The position numbers were made by a program, and so were the translations under genes. 64,000 nucleotides of DNA from positions 1-64,000 of the forward strand of contig NZ_VHLH01000018.1 of assembly GCF_006516965.1 (NCBI RefSeq). Direction: 5' to 3'. This document shows, in pieces, positions 27,727 through 38,100 of this stretch. Positions within the stretch are counted from its first letter, which is position 1. Each line of letters opens with the position of its first letter. The notes beneath the pieces were generated by a model, which saw nothing but the letters and a program-made list of their open reading frames with translations, did not search any database and had not been told where the DNA came from. The stretch is from Pararhizobium mangrovi. GTDB taxonomy: Bacteria; Pseudomonadota; Alphaproteobacteria; Rhizobiales; Rhizobiaceae.

Positions 27727-28571
27727 CGCCGTCCCCCGTTCGCCTGTGCCGCGGCATGGCCGACCTTGCGCTTGCCGAAGGGCAGCACCTCCGGCGGATC
27801 CTGCATCGGCCGCGTTTCGAGCGCTTCCCAGGCCTTGGCGTATCGCAGGAATTCCGCCGTGGAATGCAGCCCCGCCCAGACGAAGCCGCGCGTGCCCATG
27901 CGCCAGTGCCCGCAGGCAAGGTAGATCCACAGGAAGCGCAGGACCGGCTTGAGGACGAGGGTGCGCGTCGCGTAGCGGTCGCCTCGCGTGATCATCTCGG
28001 CTTCGAGTTCGCCGTTGCGGTTCAGCGTTTCCATCTGCCGGGCGATCGAATAGTTGCGCCAGTGGAGAAGCGCGCCTTCGAGCGGGACGACGGTTCCCGG
28101 ACAGCACACCTCCTCGTGGATGATCATCTTCGGGTCCCAGCCGCTGTGGCGCTTGTTGAAGAGGCGCACGAAGTTGCGCCGCTTGGAACGCCGGCGCATG
28201 CCCGGCATCAGCCGGCCAAGGAACTCCTCGTGTCGTTCGAGCGCGAAGGCGTCGCGCGGATCGGGGTTGCGCGCCATCGCCGCCTGGATCGAGCGGGCGA
28301 GCGCCGGCGTCACGATCTCGTCGGCATCGAGCGAGAAGACCCAGTCGTGGGCGCAGTTCTCGAGCCCGACGGCTTTTTGCGCGAGCCAGCCGAGCCAGGG
28401 CTGGCGGACGACGCGCGCGCCATTGGCCCTCGCGATCGCCGCCGTCTGGTCCGTGCTCTCGGAGTCGACCACGACGACCTCGTCGGCAAAGGCGACGCTG
28501 GCGATGGCGCGTGCGATCAGCGCCTCTTCGTTGCGTGCCAGGATCAGCACGGAAACGGGAGCGGACTTCAT
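27723..28571 (-). CDS. glycosyltransferase family 2 (WaaE/KdtX-like)
   Basis: 282 aa, GT-A fold, single domain. N-terminal VSVLILARNEEALIARAIASV, VVVVDSESTDQTAAIA, and the metal-binding acidic motif in SLDADEIVTPALARSIQ. The C-terminal half with HWRNYSI..QMETLNRNGELEAE matches WaaE/KdtX-type beta-glucosyltransferase relatives. It probably extends the lipid-linked repeat after the ExoY-like priming step. ATGA overlaps link it both to the ExoP-like gene upstream and to the GT4 gene downstream. Confidence 0.9.
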   Translation of the reverse strand: MKSAPVSVLILARNEEALIARAIASVAFADEVVVVDSESTDQTAAIARANGARVVRQPWLGWLAQKAVGLENCAHDWVFSLDADEIVTPALARSIQAAMARNPDPRDAFALERHEEFLGRLMPGMRRRSKRRNFVRLFNKRHSGWDPKMIIHEEVCCPGTVVPLEGALLHWRNYSIARQMETLNRNGELEAEMITRGDRYATRTLVLKPVLRFLWIYLACGHWRMGTRGFVWAGLHSTAEFLRYAKAWEALETRPMQDPPEVLPFGKRKVGHAAAQANGGRR

Positions 28572-30415
28572 GCCTCGACCTCCGCGCGCTTCGGTTGAGC
28601 GGATGTCGTCGGCGCGCTCGCCGGCCGATCGGCGGGGGCGGCGTTCGTGGCCTTCTTCTGGTTCCTGCGCGGCACGTAGCGCTTGCGCTCGCGTGGCGTG
28701 AGCAGGTCGCTTTCCTGGCCGGTGATGCCGGTGAGCACGCAACCGGCGATGGTCACGTGGCACGCGCGCAAAAGCCCGACGCTCTTTTCGAGCGTGGTGC
28801 CGGCGGTACGATCGACGCGAACGACGAGCAGGTTCGCATCGGCAAGCCGTGCCAGCGAAACGGCGTCGGCGACCGCGACGAGCGGCGGGCTGTCCACGAC
28901 GATCGCCTGGTAGTGGCCCCGCAATTGCTCGACGAGATCGCCGATGCGGTGGGAGGCGAGCGCATCGACGTCGCCGGCCGTGCCGGCAGGCATGAGGTAA
29001 AGGCTTTCCGCGGCGACGAACTCGATCGCCTCCGCGAACGGGACGTCACCGGCAAGGACGTCCGCGAGGCCGGCGGCGGCCTTGTCGTGACCGAGCGTTG
29101 CCGAGGTGCGCGCCATGCGCAGATCGGCGTCGACGACGAGCGTACGCCTGCCAGTCGCCGCCAACGAGCGGGCGAGACGCAGGGAGATGGAGGACTTGCC
29201 CTCGCGCGGCATCGAGGATGTCACCAGGACGACCGGACAGTCGACATCGACCTTTTCGAGCAAGGCTTCGCGCACGAAGCGCATCTGCTCGGTGCACCGG
29301 ATCTCGTTCAGGCTTCGGCGGCCGAAGATGGAGCTGCGCAGGGGAATGGAGCCGAGGATCGGCAAGCCGAGGCTCTGCATGGCGCCGCGGAAACGCTCGC
29401 CACGGTTGACGGCGACGTCGACGCCGACGGCCGCCGCGAAGCCGCAGCCGCTCGCGGCAAGCAAACCGGCAAGCAGGAAGAGCGTTGTGCGTGGGAACAC
29501 CTTGCGTGTCGGCACGCCGGCCGGCGAAACGAGCTTGGCGTCGTTGGCGACGAAGCTTGCGCTCTGGAGAATGCCGCTCTTCAGCGCCTGCGAAGCATCC
29601 TCGAGACGGGCGGACGTCTGGCTGATGTCGGACTGGGCGGTATCGACCGCGCGCACGAGCCTGGCTTCCTCGGATGCCTGGAAGGCAGGGGTGCGTTCGG
29701 TCGTCGCCGCGTCCTTGTGCGCGCGGAAATCGTGAAGGGCGAGTTCCGCATCGCGCAGGTCGGCCTGGCGCTTGTCGAGTGCGGACGTCAACAGGGCGAC
29801 GACGTGCTGTTGCGAGCCTACGCGACGATCCGCCTGGAGGTCGATATAGGCCTGGACATGGGCGTTGACGATGCGTGCGGCAAGCTGCGGGTTGGTGCTC
29901 GTGAAGCTGACATGGGCCGTCGTCGACCGCCCGTCATTATAGACGGAAAGGCGGTCCTGATAGGCGGCGATGACGGAATCGAGGCGCAGCTGCGCCGCGC
30001 TCCATGGCTGGACACGGTCGGACGGCGTGTCGGCGCTGCCGCCGAAGAAGTGCTTCAGCGAACCGACGAACGAGGCGAGCGCGGAAGTGGTGTTGAACTC
30101 CGGTGCATCGGTGAGGTCGAGTTCGCCGATGACCTTTCTCGCCACCTCTTCGCTGGTCAGCACGTCGAGTTCGCTGGCGATCAGGAAGGGGTCCGTCTGC
30201 GGGATCTGGTTCGTACCGTAGCGTGGGTCGTCGGCGCGCGCGGAGGGAAGCAGCAGAAGCGCACTCGCCCGGTAGGCCGGCGTCAGATTGAAGATCACGA
30301 GGCAGCAGGCGGCGAAGACGCCGAGCGCCGTCGCGGCGAGAACGATCTTGTGGCGCAGGGCACGGCGAAGCAGAAGGACGATACGCTCGCCGCCAAGCTC
30401 CATGTTCTCTTGCAT
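28568..30415 (-). CDS. exoP: polysaccharide co-polymerase / tyrosine autokinase (ExoP/GumC-CpsD type)
   Basis: 615 aa. Wzz domain: membrane helix near the N-terminus (IVLAATALGVFAACCLVIF), long periplasmic coiled-coil region, second helix after FPRTTLFLLAGLLAASGCGF. Then a cytoplasmic BY-kinase domain with Walker A in SSMPREGKSS, Walker A' LVVDADLRMAR and Walker B AIVVDSPPL. The C-terminal tail is basic and has only one tyrosine (KRYVPRRNQK), not the usual tyrosine cluster. It controls chain length and export with the ExoF-like protein at 31428. The start at 30415 has GGAG seven nt upstream; an in-frame ATG at 30427 has only a weak site. Follows the exoY-like gene by 49 nt. Confidence 0.92.
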   Translation of the reverse strand: MQENMELGGERIVLLLRRALRHKIVLAATALGVFAACCLVIFNLTPAYRASALLLLPSARADDPRYGTNQIPQTDPFLIASELDVLTSEEVARKVIGELDLTDAPEFNTTSALASFVGSLKHFFGGSADTPSDRVQPWSAAQLRLDSVIAAYQDRLSVYNDGRSTTAHVSFTSTNPQLAARIVNAHVQAYIDLQADRRVGSQQHVVALLTSALDKRQADLRDAELALHDFRAHKDAATTERTPAFQASEEARLVRAVDTAQSDISQTSARLEDASQALKSGILQSASFVANDAKLVSPAGVPTRKVFPRTTLFLLAGLLAASGCGFAAAVGVDVAVNRGERFRGAMQSLGLPILGSIPLRSSIFGRRSLNEIRCTEQMRFVREALLEKVDVDCPVVLVTSSMPREGKSSISLRLARSLAATGRRTLVVDADLRMARTSATLGHDKAAAGLADVLAGDVPFAEAIEFVAAESLYLMPAGTAGDVDALASHRIGDLVEQLRGHYQAIVVDSPPLVAVADAVSLARLADANLLVVRVDRTAGTTLEKSVGLLRACHVTIAGCVLTGITGQESDLLTPRERKRYVPRRNQKKATNAAPADRPASAPTTSAQPKRAEVEA

Positions 30416-30464
30416 GCGAAACTCCATTGGTTTTCTCGGCTCGGCAGGGCGCCGGTCGGCCGCG

Positions 30465-31190
30465 TCAGTAGACGTTGCGGTCGACGAGCAGATTGATGGC
30501 CGTGCGCGCGAGGATGACCATGTCGCCGGAGAAGGATGCGTTGGCGATGTAGGCGAGATCGGCGTCGACGCGCTGCTGCATGGCGTCGTGGGTCGTGGTC
30601 TCGCCCCGGCAGCCGGAGGTCTGCGCAAGTCCGGTGATGCCCGGTCTCGCGGCGAAGCGGCGGGTATAGCCGTCGACCATCGCGGCGTAGTACCGGTCGT
30701 GGTCGATCGCGTGGGGGCGCGGCCCGACCATCGACATGTCGCCCCTCAGCACGTTGATCAGTTGCGGCAGTTCGTCCGTGCTCGTCGCGCGCAGGACCCT
30801 GCCGACCCGCGTGACGCGCGGATCGCGCCGGCGAGCCTGGACGACGGCCGCATCGACGGGCTGCGCGCGCATCGAGCGGAACTTGACGATCCTGAACGGC
30901 GCGCCGCTTCGTCCGCCGCGAGCCTGGCGGAAGAACACCCCGCCACGGCTGCTCGAGACGACCACGAGCGCGATGAGCAGGAAGAGGGGTGCGAAGAACA
31001 GCAGAAGCGACAGCGCGAAGGTAATATCGAGCCCGCGCTTCGTGCGCGAATGCAGATATGGACTTACCTTGAGGGCCACTCCGGTACTGTGGAGATCGTT
31101 TGCGGGCACCGTTCGAATGTCGACGAAGGGTGCCTCTCGATTGCCCGAAGCGCTACCGCTCTCGAGACGAACCAATGGTTCCGAGGTCAT
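30465..31190 (-). CDS. exoY: undecaprenyl-phosphate sugar-1-phosphate transferase (ExoY/WcaJ-like)
   Basis: 241 aa, bacterial sugar transferase family. One membrane segment (LDITFALSLLLFFAPLFLLI) precedes the catalytic domain with FRIVKFRSMR, TSTDELPQLINVLRGDMSMV, GPRPHAIDHDRY, and RPGITGLAQTSGCRG. It transfers the first sugar phosphate to undecaprenyl phosphate and so primes the repeat unit. An in-frame ATG also exists at 31208, but the promoter at 31224-31252 would leave almost no leader for it, so 31190 is preferred. First gene of the eight-gene polysaccharide operon. Confidence 0.92.
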   Translation of the reverse strand: MTSEPLVRLESGSASGNREAPFVDIRTVPANDLHSTGVALKVSPYLHSRTKRGLDITFALSLLLFFAPLFLLIALVVVSSSRGGVFFRQARGGRSGAPFRIVKFRSMRAQPVDAAVVQARRRDPRVTRVGRVLRATSTDELPQLINVLRGDMSMVGPRPHAIDHDRYYAAMVDGYTRRFAARPGITGLAQTSGCRGETTTHDAMQQRVDADLAYIANASFSGDMVILARTAINLLVDRNVY

Positions 31191-31223
31191 GTGCCGCCAG
31201 CCTGTCATTAACTAATTAACTTG

Positions 31224-31281
31224 CTAATACTTTCTAATCATTTTCCGGTCAATTGACATTTTTGCGACCGCTGAATTATTC
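31224..31281. promoter_or_regulatory. back-to-back divergent promoters of the exoY and exoF operons sharing a palindrome
   Basis: Minus strand: -35 TTGACC (31252-31247), 17-bp spacer, -10 TATTAG (31229-31224), leading to exoY. Plus strand: -35 TTGACA (31253-31258), 17-bp spacer, TTATTC (31276-31281), leading to exoF. The two -35 boxes touch, and their junction is the perfect 10-bp palindrome GTCAATTGAC (31248-31257), a natural place for one regulator to control both. The whole intergenic region 31209-31427 is clearly AT-richer than the genes. Confidence 0.55.
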
Positions 31282-31427
31282 CGAGATGTGGAAAAAATGT
31301 CACATATTCAGGGTGGTTAGCTTCCTATATGCCGCTCTGGCGCCGTCGCGCCGGATTGGTTCAAAACGGCTTGCGAGGGGTTAGCCGAAATGTTAGCTAG
31401 CCTTAACTCTCGTTAGGAAATTGCCTC

Positions 31428-32729
31428 ATGCGCACGACCCGTTCCTTTTCGATCCATCGCTCTTTCCGCGCCGCGGCGGGGCGTCGCTGCGCTCTGGTCG
31501 TGCTGCTTCTCGCGTCCACCACGGCGGGCGCCGTCAACGCCCTTGCCGATCCGCTCGAGGAGGGCGACGTCATCGAAATGTCGGTGGTCGGCATGCCTGC
31601 GCTCGATCGCCGCGCGACGGTGGACGAGGACGGCCGGGTGTCGTTGCCGCTTTTCGGCGAGGTCAAGGCGGAGGGGCGCGACATCGACGATTTGCGCCGG
31701 CAGTTTCAGGCGGAGTTGCCTTCGAAGATCTTCACCGGTCAGCAGGGGGCGGGGCAGGAGGGAATCACCTCGGTCGATGCGAAGGACCTGCTGATCAGCG
31801 TCGTCGCACGCGCACCGGTCTATATTACCGGCGACGTCGCGACGCCCGGCGATCGTTCGTATCGGCCGGGCATGACGGTACGCCAGCTTGTCGCCCTTGC
31901 CGGCGGCTACGACGTGATGCGGCTGCGCAAGACAGATCCCTTTCTGGAATCGGCCGATCTGCGCAGCGACTACGTGAGGCTCTGGACGACCTTCGCACGC
32001 CAGCAGGCGACGATGCTGCGCCTCGAGGCGCAGCTTTCCGGAAACGGCAACATCGACGGCAATCAGTTGAAGAACCTGCCGCTTGCGTCCGATCTCGTGG
32101 CAAAGATCGTCGATGCCGAGCGCCAGATCATGCAGGTCGGCGATGCGAACTTCGAGGCGAGCCAGGAGCATCTGTCGAATTCGATCAAGGAGATGGAGCA
32201 GCAGATCAGCACGTTGAAGGCGGAGAACGAGGTGCAGCAGAAGGAGATCGACGCTGCGACGAAGGACCTTTCGGACCTGCAGGATCTGCTGAAACGCGGC
32301 TTGACGCAGGCGCCACGCGTCACGGATGCCCGACGTGCGCTGATGACACAGGCAACGCTCGAGCTTCAGACGAAGGTCGACATTCTGGACGCTTTGACGA
32401 AGCGCACGAACCTCGTCCGGGAGCGCGATCGCGAGAAAGCCGATCGACAGCTCGGTCTCGTCGGCGACCTCGAACAGGCGCGCACGAATGTTGCGAGCAC
32501 GCGTGCGGAGCTACAGGCCGTCGGCGAGAAGATGGAATACACCGGCATCCTGCGTTCCCAGCTCGTTCGTGGTGGCGACCAGCCGGACATTACCGTCCAT
32601 CGCAAGAACGCCGACGGCACTTCGGCAAGCATCAAGGCCTCGCTCGATACGGCCATCAAGCCGGCCGACGTCGTCGAGATCGCGCTCCGCCTCGATCAGC
32701 TTCCTCCCTATGAGGCGGACACGCAGTAA
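31428..32729 (+). CDS. exoF: polysaccharide export protein (Wza/ExoF type)
   Basis: 433 aa. Cleavable-type signal sequence (RRCALVVLLLASTTAGAVNALA), then the polysaccharide export domain (LEEGDVIEMSVVGMPALDRRATVDEDGRVSLPLFGEVKAEG) and a SLBB-type segment (APVYITGDVATPGDRSYRPGMTVRQLVALAGGY). The rest is a long helical coiled coil (about residues 180-350) and a short beta segment, as in S. meliloti ExoF rather than in compact Wza. It would form the outer/periplasmic part of the export path with ExoP. It is divergent from exoY and upstream of the NRPS gene on the same strand. Confidence 0.88.
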   Translation: MRTTRSFSIHRSFRAAAGRRCALVVLLLASTTAGAVNALADPLEEGDVIEMSVVGMPALDRRATVDEDGRVSLPLFGEVKAEGRDIDDLRRQFQAELPSKIFTGQQGAGQEGITSVDAKDLLISVVARAPVYITGDVATPGDRSYRPGMTVRQLVALAGGYDVMRLRKTDPFLESADLRSDYVRLWTTFARQQATMLRLEAQLSGNGNIDGNQLKNLPLASDLVAKIVDAERQIMQVGDANFEASQEHLSNSIKEMEQQISTLKAENEVQQKEIDAATKDLSDLQDLLKRGLTQAPRVTDARRALMTQATLELQTKVDILDALTKRTNLVRERDREKADRQLGLVGDLEQARTNVASTRAELQAVGEKMEYTGILRSQLVRGGDQPDITVHRKNADGTSASIKASLDTAIKPADVVEIALRLDQLPPYEADTQ

Positions 32730-33262
32730 TATTCGAGTAACTTTTTGGCAACAGCGCTCAGGATCCATCTCGGATGTCTCCGCGGCGGCATGCGTATCCC
32801 GAACAAAACCCAACAAAAATCATTGTAAATCATAGGTCTTTCCCGAGAAGAGCCGTGCGGACGAGAGGTTGGTGAGTGCTTGACTAACTTTCTAACTTAT
32901 GGCTAATTTGTGTTTCTCGCATGGTCAAATGTACGCTAGATGTATCCGGCGAGTATCCCGAGCGCGATGAAGGGTCGTGAATTCGGACGATGGCGCGGTC
33001 CTTTTCAGAGATGTCCGCCGGACCCCGGCGGAAACCTCCTGAAGGCGAAGGCCGGGATATCGTCTCATCGGTCGAAGGCGGCGAATGACGTGTGGTGACG
33101 GACAACTGGGTTCGTTCGCACGAACGCTCGGGCGCACCGCCGGGAGCCCTCCAAGCGTGTTCGATGCAACCGAATAGTAACGAGTTCGAATCGTCGTCTG
33201 CCCCGTTAGGCGGACGGCATTACCCCGAGTCTTGCCTCGTCGGAAGCGAGAAAGGATCGAAC
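32730..33262 (+). other. 533-bp intergenic region before the NRPS gene
   Basis: No convincing ORF. The first 200 bp are AT-rich, the rest GC-rich. A candidate promoter is TTGACT (32880-32885), 18-bp spacer, TAATTT (32904-32909), which would give a leader of about 345 nt. The frame of the NRPS stays open back to 33092, but residues before 33263 are not protein-like and AAAGGA precedes the ATG at 33263. The length suggests separate regulation of the NRPS/PKS genes from exoF. Confidence 0.45.
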
Positions 33263-35170
33263 ATGACCGTTGAGGAGCTTACGCAGTCCGTCGATACCTG
33301 CCGGAGCGAGGCCGGCATCCTGGATCGTTTCGAGGCGCAGGTTCGTGCTGCGCCGGAAGCGGTCGCCCTCGTTTTCGAGGGGGCGGCGATCACATATTCG
33401 CAACTCAATCGCCGTGCCAACCGGCTCGCCCACGCGCTGATCGCGCTCGGCGTCGGTCCGCGCTCCGTGGTAGCGCTTCGCTTGGTCCGGGGCCCGGCCA
33501 TGATCGTTTCCATCTTCGCCGTCATCAAGGCCGGCGCGGCTTACCTTCCGATCGACGCGGCATGTCCGGCCGATCGCGCCGCCTTCATGATCGAGGATAC
33601 CGGCGCGTGCGTGCTGATCGCCGAGGAAACGTCGACCGGAACGCTTTGCCTGGAGGGGATTACGCAGATTTCACCCGAGCGCGGCGAGGATGAGGAACGC
33701 GCGGCGCACGACCCGAGCGATGTCGAGCGGACAGGCCCGGTTTCGCCCGACGACCTGCTCTACATCATCTATACGTCCGGCTCCACCGGCCACCCGAAGG
33801 GCGTATGCGTCGAGCACCGCAACCTGGCGCGGCTCTTTTCGGCCGGTCCGGACTGGCTGCGCCGGGGGCAGGGCACGACCTGGGCCCAGCTCCATTCCTA
33901 CTGCTTCGACTTTTCGGTGCTGGAAATCTTCTCCGCGCTCCTTTTCGGTGCACGGCTCGCACTCTTCCGCGAAGCGGTCGTGCGTTCGCCGGCAGACCTC
34001 GTCCACGCACTCGGCGATAGCGGCGTCACCGTGCTCGGCCAGACGCCCTCGGCCTTCTACGCGCTGATGAACGCGGAAGTTTCCGGTGGTCACCATCTGG
34101 CGCTCGATCTGATCATGCTCGGTGGCGAATCGCTCGACCGGCGTCGGCTCGTTCCCTGGTTCGAGCGTCATGGAACGCGCACCCGCCTTCTCAACATCTA
34201 CGGGCCGACGGAAACGACCGTGTTCGTCACCTGGACCGATGTTTCGGCGGATGCGCCCGACGGTGAAAGCATCATCGGGCGCCCGCTTGCCGACGTGCAT
34301 GCGATCGTCACCGACGAGGAAGGCAATCCCGTCGCAAGTGGCGAATCCGGCGAACTGCGCGTTTTCGGTCCGTGCGTCACGCGCGGCTATCTGAACCGGC
34401 CGCAGCTTACCGCCGAGCGCTACGTCGAGGCGGGGGAAGACGGCATGCGTGCCTATCGCACGGGCGACCTCGTGCGTGAGAAAGCCGGAGGCGACATCGT
34501 CTTCCTCGGGCGCGTCGACCAGCAGGTGAAGATCCGCGGCCACCGTGTCGAACTCGGCGAGATCGAACATGCGCTGCTTACGCATCCGGCGGTCTGGGAG
34601 GCGGCGGTCGTCCTGCGCACGGATGCCGGCGACGAGCCGTTGCTTACCGCCTACATCGTTGCCACGCAGGACCTGAACGCCGCCGCGCTTCGCGGCCACC
34701 TTGCCCGTTCGCTGCCGGACTACATGATCCCGGCAGCCTTCGTCGCCCTCGAACGCATGCCGCTCAACATCAACCGCAAGCTCGATCGGGCGGCGCTGCC
34801 CGCACCGCGCGGGCATCGGCTTTCGGCCCGTGGCGAAAAGGTCGCCCCGCGCACCGAGGTCGAGAAGCGTCTTGCGGCAATCTGGTGTGCGGTGCTCGAT
34901 CTCGACGATGTCGGCATCGACGACGGTTTCGTCGATCTCGGCGGCACGTCGCTGATGCTCGCGCGTGTCCACGAGCGCATGCTTGCGGGCTGGCCGTCGA
35001 TCCGCATCGCGGATCTTTTCGCGCACCCGACCATCCGGACGCTCGCGACGCATCTGAACGCGCTTGGAACCATGGTCCGGTCGACGCCCTCCAACGGAGG
35101 GGCAAGGAGCGAGGCCCGCGCGGAAGCCCTGCGGCGTACGCGTGCTCGTATCGGAGGCAGGACGGCATGA
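33263..35170 (+). CDS. NRPS loading module (adenylation + carrier domain)
   Basis: 635 aa, A-T. Adenylation domain about residues 20-530: ITYSQLNRRANRLAHALI, core A3 YIIYTSGSTGHPKG, A4 YCFDFSVLEIFSALLFGA, A5 NIYGPTETTV, A7 YRTGDLV, A8 RGHRVELGEIE and the A10 lysine in NINRKLDR. Carrier domain about 540-605 with the attachment serine in DLGGTSLML. Reading the ten specificity positions by eye gives D-F-L-G-I-L-I-V-F-K, which I cannot match to a known amino acid. No condensation domain, so it should start the chain. The basic helical C-terminus (RSEARAEALRRTRARIGGR) looks like a linker that docks onto a following KS. Its stop overlaps the start of the PKS/NRPS gene by ATGA. Confidence 0.93.
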   Translation: MTVEELTQSVDTCRSEAGILDRFEAQVRAAPEAVALVFEGAAITYSQLNRRANRLAHALIALGVGPRSVVALRLVRGPAMIVSIFAVIKAGAAYLPIDAACPADRAAFMIEDTGACVLIAEETSTGTLCLEGITQISPERGEDEERAAHDPSDVERTGPVSPDDLLYIIYTSGSTGHPKGVCVEHRNLARLFSAGPDWLRRGQGTTWAQLHSYCFDFSVLEIFSALLFGARLALFREAVVRSPADLVHALGDSGVTVLGQTPSAFYALMNAEVSGGHHLALDLIMLGGESLDRRRLVPWFERHGTRTRLLNIYGPTETTVFVTWTDVSADAPDGESIIGRPLADVHAIVTDEEGNPVASGESGELRVFGPCVTRGYLNRPQLTAERYVEAGEDGMRAYRTGDLVREKAGGDIVFLGRVDQQVKIRGHRVELGEIEHALLTHPAVWEAAVVLRTDAGDEPLLTAYIVATQDLNAAALRGHLARSLPDYMIPAAFVALERMPLNINRKLDRAALPAPRGHRLSARGEKVAPRTEVEKRLAAIWCAVLDLDDVGIDDGFVDLGGTSLMLARVHERMLAGWPSIRIADLFAHPTIRTLATHLNALGTMVRSTPSNGGARSEARAEALRRTRARIGGRTA

Positions 35171-38100
35171 CCGACCTTCGCGACTTTCCGAACGCGATCG
35201 CTATCGTCGGGATGGGTGCGCGCCTGCCGGGTGCGGACAACCTCGACGCGTTCTGGGACAATCTGCTCGCCGGCAGGGAATCGATTGCGCGCTTTACCGA
35301 CGACGAGCTGGAGGATGCCTTTCCGCCGGAGATACGCAACCGGGAGAACTTCGTACGCGCGCGCCCGATCCTCGAAAACGTCGATCTCTTCGATGCCGGC
35401 TTTTTCGGCATGTATCCGCGCGAGGCCGCGCTGACGGACCCTCAGCAACGCGTCTTCCTCGAATGCGCGTGGGAGGCGATCGAGCAGGCGGGCTACGATC
35501 CGCGCGAATGGCCCGGTCTGATCGGTGTCTTCGCGGGTTCGAGCATGCCTACCTACCTGATGCGCAACGTGCTTTCCGACCGTTCGGCGGTGGAAGGCTT
35601 CGGCAGCGAATACCAGGTCGGATGCTATCCCGAACTCCTCGGCTCGTCGCAGGACTTTCTCGCGACACGGGTTTCCTACCGGCTGAACCTGCGTGGCCCG
35701 AGCATGACGCTGCAAACGGCGTGCTCCACCTCGCTGACGGCAGTGACGCTGGCGACACAGGCCCTGCTTCTCCACCAGTGCGACATGGCGCTCGCCGGCG
35801 GCGTCTCGATCACGTTTCCGCAAAAGCGCGGCTATCGCAGCCAGGAGGGCGGCATGGTGTCGGCGGACGGCCATTGCCGTCCCTTCGATATCGAAGCCGA
35901 CGGCACGGTCTTCGGCAGCGGTGCCGGCGTGCTGCTCCTCAAGCGGCTGGACGACGCGCTCGCAGACGGCGATACGATCCGCGCCGTGATCCGCGGTTGC
36001 GGCATCAACAATGACGGTTCCGGCAAGATCGCCTTCACTGCGCCGAGTCCGGAAGGTCAGTCCGAGGCGATCGCGCAGGCCTACGCGGCCGCGGAAGTCG
36101 ATCCGGCGAGCGTCGGCTACATCGAGTGTCACGGCACCGCGACGCCGCTCGGCGATCCGATCGAGATCGAGGGCCTGCGCAAGGTCTTCGGCACCGGCGG
36201 GGCGGACGCCCCACGCTGCGCGATCGGCTCCGTCAAGGGCAATATCGGCCATCTCGATGCGGCAGCCGGGGTCGCCGGCGTCATCAAGACGGTGCTTGCG
36301 CTCGAAAGCGGCGTCATTCCGCCGACGGCGCATTTCAGGCAGGCGAACCCGCATCTCGGGCTCGAGGACACACCCTTCTTCGTATCCGGCAAGACGACCC
36401 CGTGGCCCGAGCGGGAGGACGCGCGCCGAGCCGGCGTCAGCGCCTTCGGCGTCGGCGGCACGAACGTGCACGTGGTTCTCGAAGAGGCGCCGCCGGTCGC
36501 AAGCGAGGTGCCGGCGCGCAAGGAGCAGCTTCTCGTTCTCTCCGCACGCAGCGAAACCGCGCTCGATGCCGCCTGCGAAAGGCTGGCCGGCCACATCGAA
36601 CGCCACCCGGACGTGGCGCTTGCCGACGTCGCCTCGACGCTTCAGATCGGCCGTACGCGCTTCGAGCATCGCGCCGCGCTGGTGTGCTCGGATGGCGAAG
36701 CCGCCGTGCGGACGCTGCGCGAGGGCAGGGCCGGCGGACAAGTGCGCGGCCGGGCGAACGAACGGCCCAAGGTGGCGTTCATGTTTCCGGGCCAGGGTGC
36801 GCAGCGGCCCGGCATGGGCCGGCACCTCTTCGACAACGAACCGGTCTTTCGCCACGAGATCGAGCGGGCCCACGCTGCGCTTTCGGAGCGCATGGACTTG
36901 ATCGACGTCCTCTACGGAAACGGCGATCCCGCGGTGGCGGCGCGGCGCCTGCGCCGCACGGAAAACGCACAACCGGCGATCTTCGCCGTCGCCCACGCGC
37001 TCGCACAATTGCTGAAGAGCTGGGACGTGCGCCCGGACATCATGCTCGGCCACAGTGTCGGCGAGTTCGTGGCCGCATGCCTTGCCGGCGTCTTCGAGTT
37101 CGAGGAGGCGATCCGGCTGGTCGCGTTGCGCGGCGAGCTGATGCAGGCTCTGCCGGAAGGCCGGATGCTTTCGGTACGCAGCGATACGCAAACGCTGGCC
37201 GAGCTTCTTCCCGCGGGTGCAGAGATCGCAGCGATCAACGCACCGAAGGCGTGTGTCGCGGCCGGGCCGGCGGAGGCCATCGCAGCGCTCGAACAGCGTC
37301 TCGAAGAAGCCGGGATCATGAGCCGTCCGCTCGAAGCCTCGCACGCCTTCCACACGGCGATGGTCGAACCGATGATCGAGCCCTTCATGCAGCATCTTGC
37401 TGCCATCGGCCCCCGAACGCCCACCATGCCGTGGATTTCGACCGCGACAGGCGACTGGATCACGCCGGAGCAGGCGGTCGATCCGGCATACTGGGCGAGC
37501 CATGCGCACCGCGCCGTGTGTTTTGCCGGCGCGGTGAAGACGGCGGCCGAAGCAAGGCCCGTCTTTCTGGAACTCGGCCCGGGCGCGGCGATGACTTCAC
37601 TCGTCCATGCCGGTGTCGGGCGAAGCGCCATCGCCGCCGCCTGCATGCCCGAAACCGCGGAAAGACACGGCCATCCGCTCGCCGCCATCGCCCGTTTCTG
37701 GACCGCCGGGGGCGAGCCGGACTGGGCGTCGATCCAGGACGGCGCACGCCGGTTGCGGGTTCCGCTGCCGACCTATCCGTTCGAACGCATGCGACATTTC
37801 ATCGATGCGCCGAAGCCGACCATACATAGCCACAATACAGGCCTCGATTATAAAAACGCCGACGCGACACGCACGAACGATCGCGCCGGTACGCAGGAAA
37901 CACCTCTGATGTCCGTCGTACCGCCCCCCCTCTCACCCTCGTTCGACGAAAATGCGCAAACCATCCGCCGCGACCTGCTGGCGATCCTCGCCCAGCTTTC
38001 CGGCCAGGATTTTTCCGGCGAGGAAATGGACAGGACCTTCCTCGAACTGGGCCTCGATTCCCTCTTTCTGACCCAGCTTACCCAGGAAGTGCAGAAGCGC

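Noticed and set aside
34720-37509. 929-aa minus-strand frame opposite the PKS/NRPS genes
   Set aside because: Antisense shadow of high-GC coding DNA; no recognisable domain, and the plus strand has unambiguous A, T, KS and AT motifs.
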